Source: Blasia pusilla (taxonomy: Eukaryota > Marchantiophyta > Marchantiopsida > Blasiales). From it: a stretch of DNA of 64,000 bases. The stretch covers positions 620,001-684,000 of the forward strand of contig CM114273.1 of assembly GCA_050084515.1 (NCBI GenBank), read 5' to 3'. The translations under genes were made by a program, and so were the position numbers. A model generated the notes under the pieces. That model was given only the letters and a program-made list of their open reading frames with translations, was not told the origin of the DNA and searched no databases. Position 1 is the stretch's first letter; each line of letters begins with the position of its first letter. Shown here piece after piece: positions 17,900 through 31,013 of the stretch.

Positions 17900-20230
17900 C
17901 ACCGATGCTAATCATAACCCCGTGATGACACACCGGACCTCACGCACACTCAACACTCAAGTTCACCCTAAGCCTCCTAACTATCTCATCTAATCACCAA
18001 CAAAGCTCGGGTCATACACTCGACCCCTACTCAGAAACCACCGTACAAATATGCTAAACATGAAAAAAATCTACACTCATCACCATAATTGAACCCATCT
18101 AGCACTTGCTACTACCCAACCCAGCACTCATTGACACGAGACAAGTGTGGGAAGAGGGACTCAAATGGGTAACCAGTATACTCCCGCCAATCAACTGCTC
18201 CATCAACACTCACTCCTCCATTTGGCTCAACAACTTCCGCAACACAACCACCTCCTCGTACATCAAGTCAATCCTCCCGTCCATAGATGCGGACAACCCG
18301 TTGGCATCATCACATGCGTCTTCATCAGTAACACTCGCAAATCCCAGCCACGCCCGAACAACATCAAGTCTCAAAAATCTCTTAGCCACTCGCGAGCACT
18401 ACTCACCCACTCCAAGTCACGATAACTCCAAGAAAATGCTCCCAAACCACCTCCTTTCACCTAGGAGGTTAGGTGGTTGACCATCTACCACATTAGCTTC
18501 ACAACCACATCTAGAATCAACCACGTCAACTCCGCTCCCAACCTCGGTTGACTCCAACCATAACCATAAAGGTGTTGAGTGCGTAACTCCCCTCCACCCA
18601 CATTCATCCAACTGCGTCTAATCTCACCACATAGCTTAACCAACCACGTCCTTTCTAACTCCGTCCCGACACTCATAGTACGCCTTCCTTCTACGCAAGT
18701 ACGTGGCCACCCTAGTCCAACGTCCTGCTCAACCGCGCCTTCGAACTACTCACCACATGTGGCCCTATGTAGGGCCTCCCCACTTCCGGCTGCCCGACCC
18801 AACCTCATCCCTCTTACTGCCTCTCAACCCGGTTCTGACGTCCTGTCATGACGGGACGCAACCCTATGTGGCTGGGCCTGCTTCATATGAGTACGCGTGG
18901 CTCCCTATGAGCCCGCGTCCCTTCACCTTCCCCTTCTCTAGGCGCGTGTCTTCTTCACGGCTTTTCTCCTGCTCAAGTGGGAGGCGGTCTGAGGCAAGTG
19001 GTGGCCCAAGGCGAATGCTACTGAGCGGCGGCGGCGGGCGAAGAAGACACATATCTACAGTCGACTACACGAGGGACACATCTTCATCCCCCTGGCCATA
19101 GAGATGTATGGGGCTATGGGGGAGAGGTTCGACTCGTTCCTTACGGACTGCGCCCATCATCTCCACTCGAGAAATGGGTTGTCCTTAGGCTCTTGCGATT
19201 CAGATTGTAAGGCGGCTGGTCTCCATAGCGTTGCGGCGTGCCCAGGCTAATGGGATTTTTTGCGGCGGGCTCAGTTGTGGAGACGCCGGCGCTAGAGGCC
19301 CACTTAGTAGTAGTCATAGCTCTCTTGTTGTTCTTTGATATTGTCTCTCTGTTGGTGAGTTTAAATGCGTTAGGTGGGGAATGCCCCCTTCTTCCTTTTC
19401 TGGTCGTGTTGTGGCCTTCAGGTTTTGACTCTTTGAGTCCCCCTCTTTTGTACTTCCGATGGGTTTTCCATCACTCGTTTTTATCGAAGTGCATCTTTGG
19501 CTCAAGACAACTCCCAACTACATTCAAGCCCTACCTCCTCTAGTTTGCACGCGTCGGAGTTATCATGACTCTCTTACACCCTCACCCCGGTTCTCTACTC
19601 ATACCCCAAACTCGTCTTCCTCCCAAACCCGCGGCTCTACTTTTTGCTTCCCGCCTCCCAGCTCATGCGCCTAGCCTCCATCACCCCGTGGCTCTTACAC
19701 GTACCACTACTACCACTACTATGCCCGCTCACTCCGTAGACCTTGGCATGACGTGTTTGTGCCCTTGGGACGCCCCTCTGTGCCTCCCTCTGTGCATATA
19801 CACTTGGCGCGCATACCTTTGCGCCTTTCCCCAACCCTTCCTTCTTCCCCTTTTTGAGCCCCTACGTACAGCCATACATGTGGCTATGTACACCCGCACG
19901 CGTCCCTATGGACGCTCTAACTCCCAGTCTCGATCTCTCCTTCCACGTGGTCCTGTTGAGGTCCGCCACTGTATAACAACCTTCTCCCGCTTTCCCTTGC
20001 CTTCGACGCGCGACCCTGGGACATGGCAACCACATCCCAAAGGTTAGATACTGCCACGCCCTTATCCACATGGTACTCAATGCGATCTTGTAACCTCGTT
20101 CTCTCTTTTACTAAACAGCCCCCCCCCCCGGCAGCTGTAAGCTCTAACTCTCCTTCCCGTTTACACACGACATTCCCGAAACATTCTCCTGCTCGTTCTC
20201 ATCAATCTGCACCAAAAAATCCATGAAAAA
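17900..20230. other. Unassigned; probably includes element 1 leader
   Basis: Many short frames occur on both strands, with C-rich plus-strand composition and no domain. By position the part near 17900-19900 should contain the 5' leader and 5' terminal repeat of element 1 on the minus strand, but no repeat matching the left side of element 1 was found. A run of nine or ten C at about 20116-20126 is the only simple feature. Confidence 0.4.
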
Positions 20231-21111
20231 TGGACAGCGCTTCCGCGCATGGCCTTTCGAATGAAAACTTGACAAAGCAAACGCCAACTGACGTCTCCAG
20301 GAGCTCCCAACCGAGGCAACTCGCTTGCCTATCTGCAAATGACGAATTCCCCCCTGCTCCCTTGAAATTTTCTCATGTAAAAATAATAGTAGTAAAAATG
20401 GCACACCTAGCCTAAAACTCCACTCCTCAGTCTACATCGGCATGTGGAGCGTCGTCCACCTTGCGCTATCAAGGAATTTGGACGCTAGCACCATGGTCCT
20501 ATCTCACACACGAACAAGAGAGGTGCTCCAATGGCCCAACATGAGGAAGATGGCTTGAGAAAACCATCTCCCTCTTTGACATAGGTGTGGGAGGAGCCTA
20601 AAAGGATTTTCCCCCAAAAATAGCAACCCCCTCTGGTAACCTGCGCGCATAAGTTACCAAGGGTGGATGACCTGCTGAACAAGTCAGCCGGTTGTGAAAT
20701 ACCTCAACAAGAAAGTTTTCCAAAACAACGTTCGTGACAGAACGGACCTATCCTCAACCTCATCTTACACCTCGGGACGAAGTTACACTGGAAACAGTCG
20801 GTTGGCTCTCTATGCCGTCGCCACGATAGATCTCTACCTATCGACTACTAAGATGTGACAAGTCCCTACTTCCCTCGTAAAATTATTGGGGAAGAGCCAA
20901 AAATTTTCCACTCTCCATATCTAGATCCTAAAGAGCCGCAAGATCCACACAAAAATTGCAAGACATATACAAAAAGTTGTCCATTTCTACCATAAGTAGG
21001 ATTACAAAGGACCAAGAGACAAAACCTTCCCCATACAAAATTCGGTCTTGTGGAAAATTTCTGAAAAATCTGCACATTGCAAATCTTATGGATCTTGAGG
21101 CAATTTGAGGC
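20231..21111. other. No gene recognised
   Basis: Non-coding by eye. The short minus-strand frames at 20485-20682 and 20866-21117 have no recognisable motif. No similarity to the retroelements in this window was noticed. Confidence 0.4.
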
Positions 21112-21678
21112 TGTCACCTCTTGTAGGATAGATCGACAAGTTGATAGTAGGGTTTCTTTGAGGATATTGTAGGCCAGCCTCGATCAAGAGGTCAAGGATG
21201 ACCTAATGAGGCTACGGATAATCAGAGAGAGCCAGTTTTCGCTTTGTTTCGGCTCATTTGGAGCTAAATAGATAAACTTGCTAATTGGGGTAAGTTACCA
21301 TTAGGAGTAGAATTGACTTACCACTTTTGGAAGTAGCCCTTGACCCCCTATAGCGGATCAAGAGCCAAGAAGGTGACACGCAAGCAAAGGCTACCCTAGA
21401 GAGAGTTTGGGAGAGGGAAGGGGTTTACCCAATGAGAGAGAGCTTTGGAGCTCATTCTTTGGCATGAGCCGGAGGAGCTATTATTTTCCTTGCCTTGTGA
21501 ATAACCCAAGCCTCTCATTAGGAGAGTAGGTTTGGTTTGACGAGAGAGAGAGAGATTGATTTATGTGCACTTATTGAGAGATCTTGATTTATTGAATAAG
21601 TATGGTATCTTGTGTGTTCATGTGTATGTTCGGTGACAAAGATATATATATTGTGTTGCGACATGTATGCACACGATA
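21112..21678 (+). mobile_element. Solo terminal repeat (B-A'), subfamily I
   Basis: It starts TGTCACCTCTTGTAGGATAG and runs through the B repeat motifs (GGCTCATTTGGAGC, CCCTTGACC, CCAAGCCTCTCATTAGGAGAG). It then passes into an A-type end (TGTGTTCATGTGTATGTTCGG ... TATGCACACGATA). No gag or pol is attached. A B-A' unit is what recombination between the two B copies of a split-repeat element would leave. No clear target-site duplication was found, and the copy is diverged. Confidence 0.7.
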
Positions 21679-22055
21679 AGTCTCTTGAAGATATAGCTAT
21701 GGAGAGCCAAAATTTGTGGTTCTTCCCCATTATATCTTCAAATGATCGATTTCATAAATATATTTAAGCGATATTTAACATGATGGTTTCCATTTTTTAT
21801 GGGCTGATGTAGATAGTAGTGGAGACGACCACCATGCAAAGCTTGGGTCATCCGCTTGTGACACATGCAAACATATTGGCTTGGATAATAATATCAGCTC
21901 AAATGGAAGCACCCGTCAAAGGTGCCCCTTCATCAAGGGTGAATTTGATGTGACCTACGATAGCATGAACCCATGAAAGTTATCTTGATGGATCACATGC
22001 CTATTTTTTTCATATTTCATATCGACCCTTGTAGGATGTGCCACCATATCATATC
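21679..22055. other. Spacer without gene
   Basis: Sequence between the solo terminal repeat and the 5' end of element 4. No coding signal or family similarity was recognised. Confidence 0.4.
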
Positions 22056-22566
22056 TATCACATCTTTTAGGAATGATCGGCGAGATCTACTAGAGCGCCT
22101 TTGGAGATACTAGAGGACAAGCTTAGGAGGTTGAGGATGACCTGTTGAGGCCACAAGTAACTTGCAAGAGCATGTTTCCCCTTCGTTTCGGCTCATTTGG
22201 AGCCATATAGAGAAACTTACTATTTCATGCTAAGTTTCTATTTGGAGTATTATTGACTTTCTACTTTGGGAACTAGCCCTTGACCCGCTATAGTAGGTCA
22301 AAATCCAAGGAGATGACCTGCGAGCATGGAAGATGACCAAGGAGAGAGCTTGGGAGAGGGAAGGATGTATACCTCCAAGAGAGAGAGCTTGAGAACTAAT
22401 TCTTTCTTTGTTGAACCTCTTGGCATGAGGCGGCGGAGCTATGGTCCTCCTTGCCTTGTGTGTGTAACCCAAGCCTCTCTGTAGGAGAGTTCGTTTGGTT
22501 TGACATAAGAGAGAGTGCACACCTTGGAGAGCTTGGTGTGAGACATTGATGTGGGATCTACTTGAT
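22056..22566 (+). repeat. Element 4 5' terminal repeat B
   Basis: This begins TATCACATCTTTTAGGAATG, a mutated form of the family start TGTCACATCTTTTAGGATAG, and ends near GATTTACAAAGAGAG. It matches 54453-54918, 54919-55430 and the reverse of 38054-38556. No A-type segment precedes it, as in all other 5' ends of the family. Confidence 0.8.
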
Positions 22567-24086
22567 TTACAAAGAGAGAATGACGGAGTGAGAGAGTTTC
22601 AATGGAGGAGCTCGTTGGTCACTCGCTGTTGGTGCAAGTTGGGGACCATGTGCCGTGTTCAGTGGCTCATGGGAGTGCTCACCGGAGCAAGAGCCGCTTG
22701 ATTTTACTGCTCCTTTGCTGACTTTTTGTGTGGATGAGTGGCGCGCGAAAGCGCTGCCCAAATTTCTTTAGAGATTGAGTATGGGGGTGGATTTCCCCAT
22801 TCCAATTCTTTGAGGAGCACCATGTATCTCTTTGATATCTGACTTTACAGGTTTGAATTTTTTTTGGGGAGAAATTAGCACGGAAACGCAGCCAAAGTTC
22901 TTGTAGGATAGTAGATTGAAGGGCTTTACGATAGCCCCCGTCAATTTTTATTGGAAGGTCCGATTAAAAAAAAATTGACATCATCGTAGATCGAAAAATT
23001 GTGCAATAGATGGCGCACGGTTTGGAGATGTGAGCAAAAAGTTATCACCGATTTTGCAAACTGCCAATTTTTAGGGTAAAACTTGTCAAACCCTCAACCC
23101 GCCGCCACCGTTGGGTGAGCCATCGCCTCCACCCTTTGCTGCCGACACTGCTTGTCACCATTGTTGCCCTTTGCCATTGCCACCTCCGCTTGTCGTCATC
23201 GTGGCTTCCGCCGCCGCCGTTGTACAGAACTACGTCCAACTGCCGACACCATTTAGGGCCAGGTAAGGCCGCCCCTGCCGTACTTGGTGAGTTCATATGA
23301 GTCGTCGCCACTTGTTAACTCGCAACTTTGACAAGGTGATATTTTTGGATTCATGGGATTGTAGTTTTTTCTCCACTTTGCTATGTTGTGATTGGTAGCC
23401 GCTCAACGACAATCGAGTACGGTGTCGTGACGCCCGTAGCCGCAACGCGCCGCTGATTGCCACATCTTGTTGCTCGTGGCCGCATCGCCATGAGTGGCAA
23501 GATCGCAGAGCCACTCCATCATTGGGGAGCAAGTTGTGTTTTGTTGACTAAGGAGGGCATGCCACCGAGTACCGTATCCCATTCCCGAGTGATGTGCCAT
23601 TTGTAGTCATTCCGTGCTGCCAGTGCCGCACCCTAGTGCTCGACCCGCGCCGCATATCGAGGAGATTTTGGGGCATAGTCAGTATCAGAGGAGTACGACT
23701 TGATACTTGGAGGAGTTTGTCCTTATAACCGATTTGGGTTCGAGGTTTCCAATTGTTAAGGAGCGATCGACATTTATTCAAGTTACCCATTATGGTCTTT
23801 TGCCCTACACATGTTAGGGATTTCCGAGTATTAGGTATTTATTTGGGAATATTGGGTTTCGTGATGATGCTGAAAGCATCAATGATGTATGGGTCTAGGG
23901 GACATAGACCTGAGTGGGATGTCCAAAGTTGAGGGTATGTGTTGTTCATGAGACAATAGATCAGTTAGTTTGCCGGACCACGCCATTTGTTGCCGCACAA
24001 CACACGTCTCAATGAGAGAGTGTAGATTGAGTATCGCATATTTAGTTTGAGTGATTGAGTGATTACTCACAAGATTGAGAGTGATT
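22567..24086 (+). other. Element 4 5' leader (region C)
   Basis: A long untranslated leader between repeat B and gag, collinear with 55431-57025 in element 3. Shared blocks include the GGCGCGC-AAAGCGCTGCCCAA segment, a CCGCCGCCACC-type repeat-rich block and the CCCGTAGCCGCAACGC block. A pyrimidine-rich stretch ending ACAG (about 22840-22850) could be a splice acceptor, but no introns were demonstrated. Confidence 0.6.
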
Positions 24087-25795
24087 GTGTGAGGGATACG
24101 AGGGTCATCACAACGTCCTTTTGGGACTTTGAGAGGCGAGGTGGTGGACCTAAGAGTAGCTCTAGAGGTTTTACGCATAGTGGCGCAAGGTTTTGAGGAT
24201 CTCCAGGTGAGGGACCACCTCGACCTCCTTCTGTGTCATCTTTAGACAAGGGGGAGAGTGAAGAGGAGTGTGTTAGTGCATCACCACACATAGTTAGTGG
24301 TCCTACCACTTGGGAGTATGAGATGGACGATCGAGGTAGAGGACCGCGTAGGTTTTCAGGTGCTATAGGCAACATAGAGTTACACGACATGGTGTGACTC
24401 ACAGAGGCTAGGAACTCTAGAGAGTTCAACCTGTTTACAACATGAAACGATATGTTCTAGCACCTAGAGGGGGTATCCATGGACAATTACCATGAGTTCT
24501 CCCATATATATGCCCAAGAGATTGAGGCATGGCAACTCTACTATGACCCACATTACGTGTTATGGATGGAGCCATTCCCAGATGAGGAGGAGGAGTCAGG
24601 AGAGGCTACTTCCTCTTCCACTAGTGATGTTTTAGGAGGGATAACTCTCATTGGAGCAGTTGCACCGTCCAGTCGGGTTCGTCCCAGGTTCAACCCCGTG
24701 GTTGAGTTCTTTGCTGAGTTGCGGACGAGCTACCAAGGGATACGGACGGAGAAGTTATGGAGCATCCATGACTTCCTGAGGCGCCCAGGTGAGAGTTTCC
24801 ATGAGGCCTACACTAGCTCGCGCGGGTTGATTAACGTCACTCAGGGGATGATAGAGTCCTAGGCTATCCAATCATGGTACGCAATGCTGGACCAAACTCT
24901 ACGGGCATGGGTGCGGGAGGGGGTCCTTCTTATGAACACCTCACCTACGTTGAGAGATGTTGTTAGGACGGCCAAGAACATTGATGGTAACATGGCGGAG
25001 GAGAGCGTAACCACCATGGGTTCAAGGCGAGAGCAGTCATGATTGCTTGCACCACTAGTGCAACAACGTGGATTCTGAGATAGGTCTGTGCCACCACGAG
25101 CTCAAGGAGGATACCGGGATGCCGTGCCACTGAGACCTCCGCCTTCATATACGGCTCAATAGCATTCGTCCATGATTATTTGTTGGTCATATGGTGGAGC
25201 CCATCACCAACTTGATTGCACTCGTTATGGTCATGGAGGCGTTCCTCAGCATGGAGGAGGAGATGGTGCCGCACCAAGAGGTTATCAATGTGACTATTTT
25301 CAGAGGTACGGTCACACGAGCGCCAGGTGTTTCAGATTGCACCGTGAGTTACGTCCGGACCGAGGGCCGGAGAGGGCACTAGAGTAAGTTGTCGGTCCAA
25401 GTGGGCCTAGAGGTCGTGCACCAAGTGGTCCCGTAGGAAAACGAGGATCTAGAGTTTCCCGAGGGGATGGTGGAGTTGCCCGTGGAGGAGGTAGATTTCC
25501 ACCACCTAGTCGAGTCGAGGGAGACGTTGGGCGTGAGGCTAGGATGGTTGCTTAGATACAACAACTATAGTAGCAAATTGCCACTATGGCATTGAGTTTA
25601 CCCGATGTTGGATCCATGGTATCAACATCTTATGGAGCAGCCGGAGATATGGAGGATCTTGGTTGGATATGGGAGGTTGCCCAGATGGAGGCCGCCGCAG
25701 TTGTTACTCGTGGAGCACACGTAGAGTTGGATCCACATCGAGGGGTAGCTACAAAATAGACTTGGGCTTCCTCAGTCTTTCACGTTGTCTGATGC
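24087..25795 (+). pseudogene. Element 4 Gag, 5' part of polyprotein, broken
   Basis: The reading is collinear with element 3 Gag: N-terminal block (MDDRGRGPRRFSGAIG), capsid-like block (24479-24862: VVEFFAELRTSYQGIRTEKL, then LINVTQGM), TWYAMLD-type block, and zinc knuckles near 25180-25345. The first knuckle is CWSYGGAHHQLDC, with the second Cys changed to Tyr. The second is CDYFQRYGHTSARC, with one Cys changed to Phe. The start ATG of element 3 is ACG here. At least six in-frame stops occur, including TAG at 24860-24862 where element 3 has CAG. Gag stops at the CACTA insertion. Confidence 0.8.
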
Positions 25796-25796
25796 G

Positions 25797-25799
25797 ATG
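25797..25799. repeat. CACTA target-site duplication (left)
   Basis: ATG immediately before CACTAG, repeated as ATG at 49000-49002 after the other end. A 3-bp duplication is diagnostic of the CACTA (En/Spm) superfamily. Confidence 0.85.
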
Positions 25800-25834
25800 C
25801 ACTAGAGGAAGTCTTGGTTTTCATGACTCTGATA

Positions 25835-26650
25835 AATCACTCAGTCGATTCATTTTTCGTGGTAAATGACTAAGAATGACTCATGACTGTTAGAGTCATA
25901 TAAACCAAGTCATTTACAGGAAATGACTAGGCCTACCCGATTGGTAAATGACTCTAGTCATTGATTTCTCAGTCATTGATATATAACTAATGTACCACGT
26001 GTAAGTGCCATGTCACTTTGCCACATCCGTGTATGACCTGGCATGAGGATGATATTATTTTCACCAATGAACGACACGTGTCTTAAATGACTTAATCCTA
26101 ACCACACTTGCCATGTCATATAATGACATGGCATGTTGAGTAGGATTTGAATTACAAATTACATATGGCCACGTGGCACAACACGAGAAAGTACATTGTC
26201 TTCATGCAATCATAGGACGACACGTGTATGTGGAATGTCTGTAGTCATATTGACACGTGGTGGAAATGACTCTCATAATCATTAATTGCATGAGTCATAT
26301 TCTATGACTCAACAGGTTTGTGAATGCTATGACTACAACTTAGCGAGTCGTTCAAAATGACTATATGAGTCGTAAAGTGACTGGTTGAGTCATGTTTAAG
26401 TCATGTTCTTACTATTTGAGTCATGGATTAACTGATTGAGTCATTTTAAATGATTGGGTGTACTTAGCTCATTCATGATAAATGATTGGAGACACGAGTC
26501 ATTTAAATGACTATATTGGTATTGTTGTCACTACAATAGTTATATTAACGACTTTATGAGTCATATACAATGATTGATTTGGTTATTATCTGGACTGGCT
26601 TAGTCATACAAATGACTATGTTAGTTATTCTCAAGGGTCACACTACAATT
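25835..26650. repeat. CACTA left subterminal repeat array
   Basis: Dense short repeats of AGTCATTT / AAATGACT and GAGTCAT variants in both orientations, at least 20 copies in about 800 bp. The same motif recurs in the right subterminal region (39055-39140, 40195-40209, 48955-48970). In En/Spm elements, subterminal repeats of this kind bind the TNPA accessory protein. The matching function here is inferred. Confidence 0.85.
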
Positions 26651-27059
26651 ATTGTTAGTGATTTTGTTTTCCTGAGAAAACTAAACTTTCTTTTTGCAGC
26701 AGAGTGCTCTTTGATATTATGACTCCTTGTAGTCTCTAAAATTTCCCAATTTCAGAAGGAGTGAGTGAGATGTTCACGGTGCATTGTTGTCTCTAAAATC
26801 CCCCAAACAACAACAAGTGAGTAAGATGTTCAAGGTGCAGTAGTCACAATCACAATGTTGTAGATGAAGGATGTGTAGATTCATAGCTATCCTATATACA
26901 ATATAACCCCAACTTAAGGAGTCCTTATAGATAAGTGTCACAATCTCCTCTACATGGAAAATAGAAAAATAGAGATTGAATGAAAACAATGCATATAAGG
27001 TAAAAGAATGGCTTGAATAAGTTTTGATGCCATCTCCAAAGCTCTGAAAGTTATCAAAA

Positions 27060-29755
27060 TTAGAGTTCCTAATGAGCAATCTTTTTAATATTTAACTCTG
27101 GTCAAATGATACAAGTCCCTATTGCGTCTCCTAGTGTGAGTTGGGCAGGTTCATCCATTGTGTTTGGCTCCCATAGTTGGTAATCAGGTTGCGTTGTATC
27201 TTTGAGGTCCACCTTCACCAAACTCGGACCGATATCCTTCCCATGGAACTTGTCGCCCACTCAAGCCTGAGACTACTCCATGACCCAATATGTTTCTGTT
27301 GAGCTTTGGTTGCGTAAGGTGTACTTCATCTCCCAAGCGCAACTACACACATACCAGTTCAAAACACTTGATTAAATGCCAACATAATAACATTACAATG
27401 GTGGATTAACTATTATAACCACGTTCATTACCTTGGTGAAGCTCCATCCACCTATTGGTAACTTCCTTGAAAATCCCACAAGCCTCACGTGGTTTGGTAC
27501 CATAAAATGAGAATGGAAACACACATGCATGTATAGTGTTGTCACATATCCACGAAGAAAACATAAACTTTACTTGCAAAGTCGGGAAACCTTTAATATT
27601 TATCCTTTGTTTCTTGGTGCTCAAGACTTTTCTATCACACGCTAACACACTACCCACACTCCCAACCAACTCCATGGCTACCTTAACCTTCTTCTTCAGT
27701 TTTGGTGAAGCCTGTATGTCCATTATTACTTCACCTAGACAACAAACTGAATGTACAAGTATAAATTATGCCACTTATTCTCACTATCTCCGCTTTTGTC
27801 CAGCTAGGTTTACATAATCTGTGCAATGTACATATCAGCAAGAGAAAAGAAGTGAAAATTTCATGGAATGAAAAATGTAAGTGGTACAGAGATGCACCTT
27901 GGGAATGGGTAACCGTCATTGACTTGGCTTCTCACTGATGCTTGCATGAGGATGATCAATCCTCTCCTTACCTGCATAAATGAGTTTAAATGAGAGTTCC
28001 TACCTCTAATTTTCTTGACTCACTCATTAAAGGAGCTGAATCTAACAACAAACAACTCACTCCCAATAGAGGTTTACATTTTCCACACTCAATAAGACTA
28101 GTAAAATGTCTCCAAATTATGAGTCCAATTTCACAAAGGGGGGAGTAATAGCAACTCACGAGAAACAATAGTATGATCTTGAAAGCCAACATTCATGTGC
28201 GGCTTTGTGTTTTTTTTTTCCTTGGGGACTTCTTAACCTCTATACCAATTTATGTGGTATTGAGGATGTCAAGTTCATCCTGATTGCATCCTACACAAAC
28301 CACCTAAGTAATCAGATCATAAAGAGTGCTCGACAGTCACTAAAAAAATCCAAAGAACTGTACAAAAAAAATAGCAAGAAAGAACTAAGAAGTTGAACTT
28401 ACTTTTGAGAGTTGATGGCTTGTCTAGAAGTGCATCATCAATTGATACCTCCGACGTGGTTTCTTTCCCATTCTCAGCCAATTTTGACACCACACGCATG
28501 AGAACATTCAACTTCTCTTTGAGAAGTTGATGACTTGCCTGAATATCACTCCACTTATTTTCTTGCTCTCTTTGCCCGACCTCAATTTGTGATCTCATAT
28601 CACGCATACCTTCATCAAACTTGCTCTCCTCCCCATTCAAATGGGAAGTGATATCGGATTCGACTCCCTATGAAGAAAATAAAAAAGTTATCACAAAAAT
28701 ATGCACAAAACTTACCTCCAAGACATCCTATTGCATGGACCAATTTACTAAGAAGCTTTAAAAACTCCCGATCTTTAAAAAATAGGGAATTACTTACCCG
28801 TGAAGCTCCACTAAAATTTTTGGAGTTTGGGTGTGGTAGTGGTACATCCCTTGGTGTTGAACCATGAAGAGAAACATCTCTTTTTGGAGCCCCCTTAAAT
28901 TTACATCCCACGTGATATGTTAAAAAGCATTGGCAGAGTTTGAACTTCTTCAATTGTGATAGGAGACATGCAAGCTCCAATAGGAGTTCTTAAACAAATG
29001 CTTAGATTGATAAATATGCCCATTGAACAAAATCTGGTAAGTGCAATGCAAACTATGTACAAGTCACATATCAGGTTTAGGGCTTACAGCAAAACCCTCT
29101 AAACATGCCCGACCGCTGTAGTTCAAAGTCACAACATGTGACCGAGCCTTGGTCATTTGCTCGGCCTTAAATTTCCCATATTTTGACATCCAATAGTCTA
29201 CCATTCGTTCCCAGTCCACCGCCCTTGGTTCGGGGTGACAAGGGACTTCTCGATGGCCCCCATTCTTTAGCCAGTAGGCCTTCAATGTGGACCTATCGGT
29301 TTTCAAGAGTGTGGCAATCTTTTTTCTTAAGAACTCGGAATCCAAAGCTGGTGCACCGAGATAAATATAGGACTCATTTATATAGTTGGTGACCCATGGC
29401 CATACTCACTAGATCTTGTCTACTTATCTTGATGCATGACAAGCCAAGATAACGCATGACGCGTACTTTCAGATCACTCAAACCAAGGCTCATAACCATG
29501 TACCTCGGCTTTCGGATACCCATTTGGCATTGACCCGCAACGGGGTTTCAAATTCAGATCCTTATGTTGATTCATTTCATTGGTCCATATGTCACGCTTG
29601 GTTCTACTTGCCCTCCTACCTACAGAAGTAGAAAAATGTGTGGCCAATGTATGGCGAATAAGTGATCTAGGCTCTCGGCATGGAGTCCCATCATCGTGAG
29701 AATTTTCAACATTTATGGATGACAAGGGTGAAGTTTTCCCAAAATTTTGTATCAA
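27060..29755 (-). pseudogene. CACTA accessory protein, Transposase_24 type, probably degenerate or spliced
   Basis: Pieces occur in order on the minus strand. 29755-29474 is an Arg/Pro-rich N-terminal part. 29345-29064 has KPEPRAVDWERMVDYW-like and KARSHVVTLNYSGRACLEGF motifs, typical of Ptta/En/Spm Transposase_24. 28640-28400 is a coiled-coil segment (QREQENKWSDIQASHQLL). 27723-27406 follows, and 27260-27060 has GDKFHGKDIGPSLVKVDL and LTLGDAIGTCIIWPELNI, resembling the C-terminal domain often paired with Transposase_24 in plants. Exon borders were not resolved and stops lie between and within pieces. This would be the DNA-binding partner for the subterminal repeats. Confidence 0.6.
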
Positions 29756-30267
29756 GACAAAAAAATATGGTCCTCCAAGAGGGATTCTTCTTGGTGTTGT
29801 TCAAATTTACATTGGTTCTATCTGAAAACCTTCAGCCCCCATTGGATGGAGCTCAAAATCTATAAGGCTAGGTATAACAGCCTTTTAAACGGCTTGAACG
29901 GTTCCGATCTTCTTTTTTAATCTCCAATTTGGATTAAAAAATGATGATCACAAGAACTATCTTTCATATTTTCACTTCATCCTTGGAGATGCATTGACCT
30001 TGAAAAAACTCACCAGACCTCAAACCCTAATTTCACATGCCCTGGAAAAGTTTCAGGATTTTTGAGTAATTAGGACTCCACTTGTGCCCTCTTATGATAC
30101 CAAGTTCTTGTTCTTGTCGGCATCTCCCTTGGATTGTATCTTCCTACTATTGGATGGCCCTCAGACTTTTTTGGCTAATGAAAAACATGCTTTTGAAGAG
30201 GATGGACGGTTTAGATCTTGCTAATTGGCCACAAATTAAGAGATAAAATTTATATTCCCTCTTTCAT
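29756..30267. other. CACTA body, non-coding
   Basis: Non-coding DNA between the CACTA gene and element M. A segment just upstream, at about 29670-29722 (GGCTCTCGGCATGGAGT...), is repeated in the same orientation at 38613-38665 on the far side of element M. Confidence 0.5.
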
Positions 30268-31013
30268 TGTTGTAGTGTGCATACACATCGCTACACAACA
30301 TACATCATTGTCACCGAACACACACACAAACACGCACGATCCCATGCTAACTTATGGAATCCAAACAACGAGATAAGATGTATTAAAATATCTCCAATAA
30401 AATAAGATCCAGTCTCTCTCACAACACCATAGTTCTCACATGTGTGCACTCTCAAATGTGTCTCTCAATGTCAAACCAAACCCACTCTCCTAATGAGAGG
30501 ATTGGGTTACACACAAAAGGCAAGCAAGACCATAGCTCTGCCGCCTCATGCCAAGAGGTTCAACAAAGAGAGAATGAGCGCTCAAGCTCTCTCTCCTTGA
30601 GGTATACCCCTCCCCTCTCCCAAGCTCTCTCCATGATAACCTATACTCCCAAGTCACCTCCTTGGGTCTTGACCTGATGTAGGAGGTCAAGGGTCACTTA
30701 CGAAAAATAGAAAGTTGACCATATACTCACCTAAAATAGTAACTTTCTCAATATGGCTCCAAATGAGCCGAAACAAAATGGAAACATGCTCTCTCAGGTT
30801 TCCCGGGGCCTCAGCAGGTCATCCTCAACCTACTGAGCATGTCCTCCACTACTTAGGAAGGCGCTCTACTAGATCTCACCGATCTATCCTAAAATACGTG
30901 AGAGTTGTCGTGCGCATACACATCGTGACACAACATACATCATTGTCACCGAATACACATACAAACACGCACGATCCCATGCTAACTTATGGCATCCAAA
31001 CAACAAGAAAATC
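30268..31013 (-). repeat. Element M 3' split repeats: A (partial), B, A'
   Basis: Minus strand: A remnant with CATAAGTTAGCATGGGATCG ... GTATGCGCACGACAAC (31013-30904), then B (starts TCTCACGTATTTTAGG, 30903-30398), then A' (30397-30268). A' starts TTGGAGATATTTTAATAC and ends GCACACTACAACA. A and A' repeat the same sequence on both sides of B. TTGGAGATATTTTA also follows the polypurine tract of element 3 at 63733. Confidence 0.85.

Larger units (their letters stand above)
13430..17900 (-). mobile_element. Element 1: decayed gag-protease retrotransposon derivative
   Basis: A minus-strand member of the Ty3-type family, also seen at 22-64 kb. From high to low coordinates it contains gag (about 17850-15740), a nested solo LTR (14735-15734), protease (14729-14130) and the start of the protease-methyltransferase linker (to about 13870). 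It then jumps to the family's 3' untranslated motif at 13690-13630 (TATCTGGAGTTAG followed by CTAAC-ACC). Methyltransferase, RT, RNase H and integrase are all missing, so it is a non-autonomous deletion derivative. The outer ends are uncertain. The 5' leader probably extends beyond 17900, because in sister elements gag begins 1.85-2.1 kb inside the 5' end. Confidence 0.75.

Noticed and set aside
19565-20047. 160-codon plus-strand frame in the unassigned region
   Set aside because: It overlaps equally good frames on the other strand, has low-complexity Pro/Thr/Leu composition and no known motif.
25800-30267. Catalytic CACTA transposase (TNPD type)
   Set aside because: Only the Transposase_24-like accessory pieces were recognised. 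No stretch with TNPD-like motifs was found in the CACTA parts.
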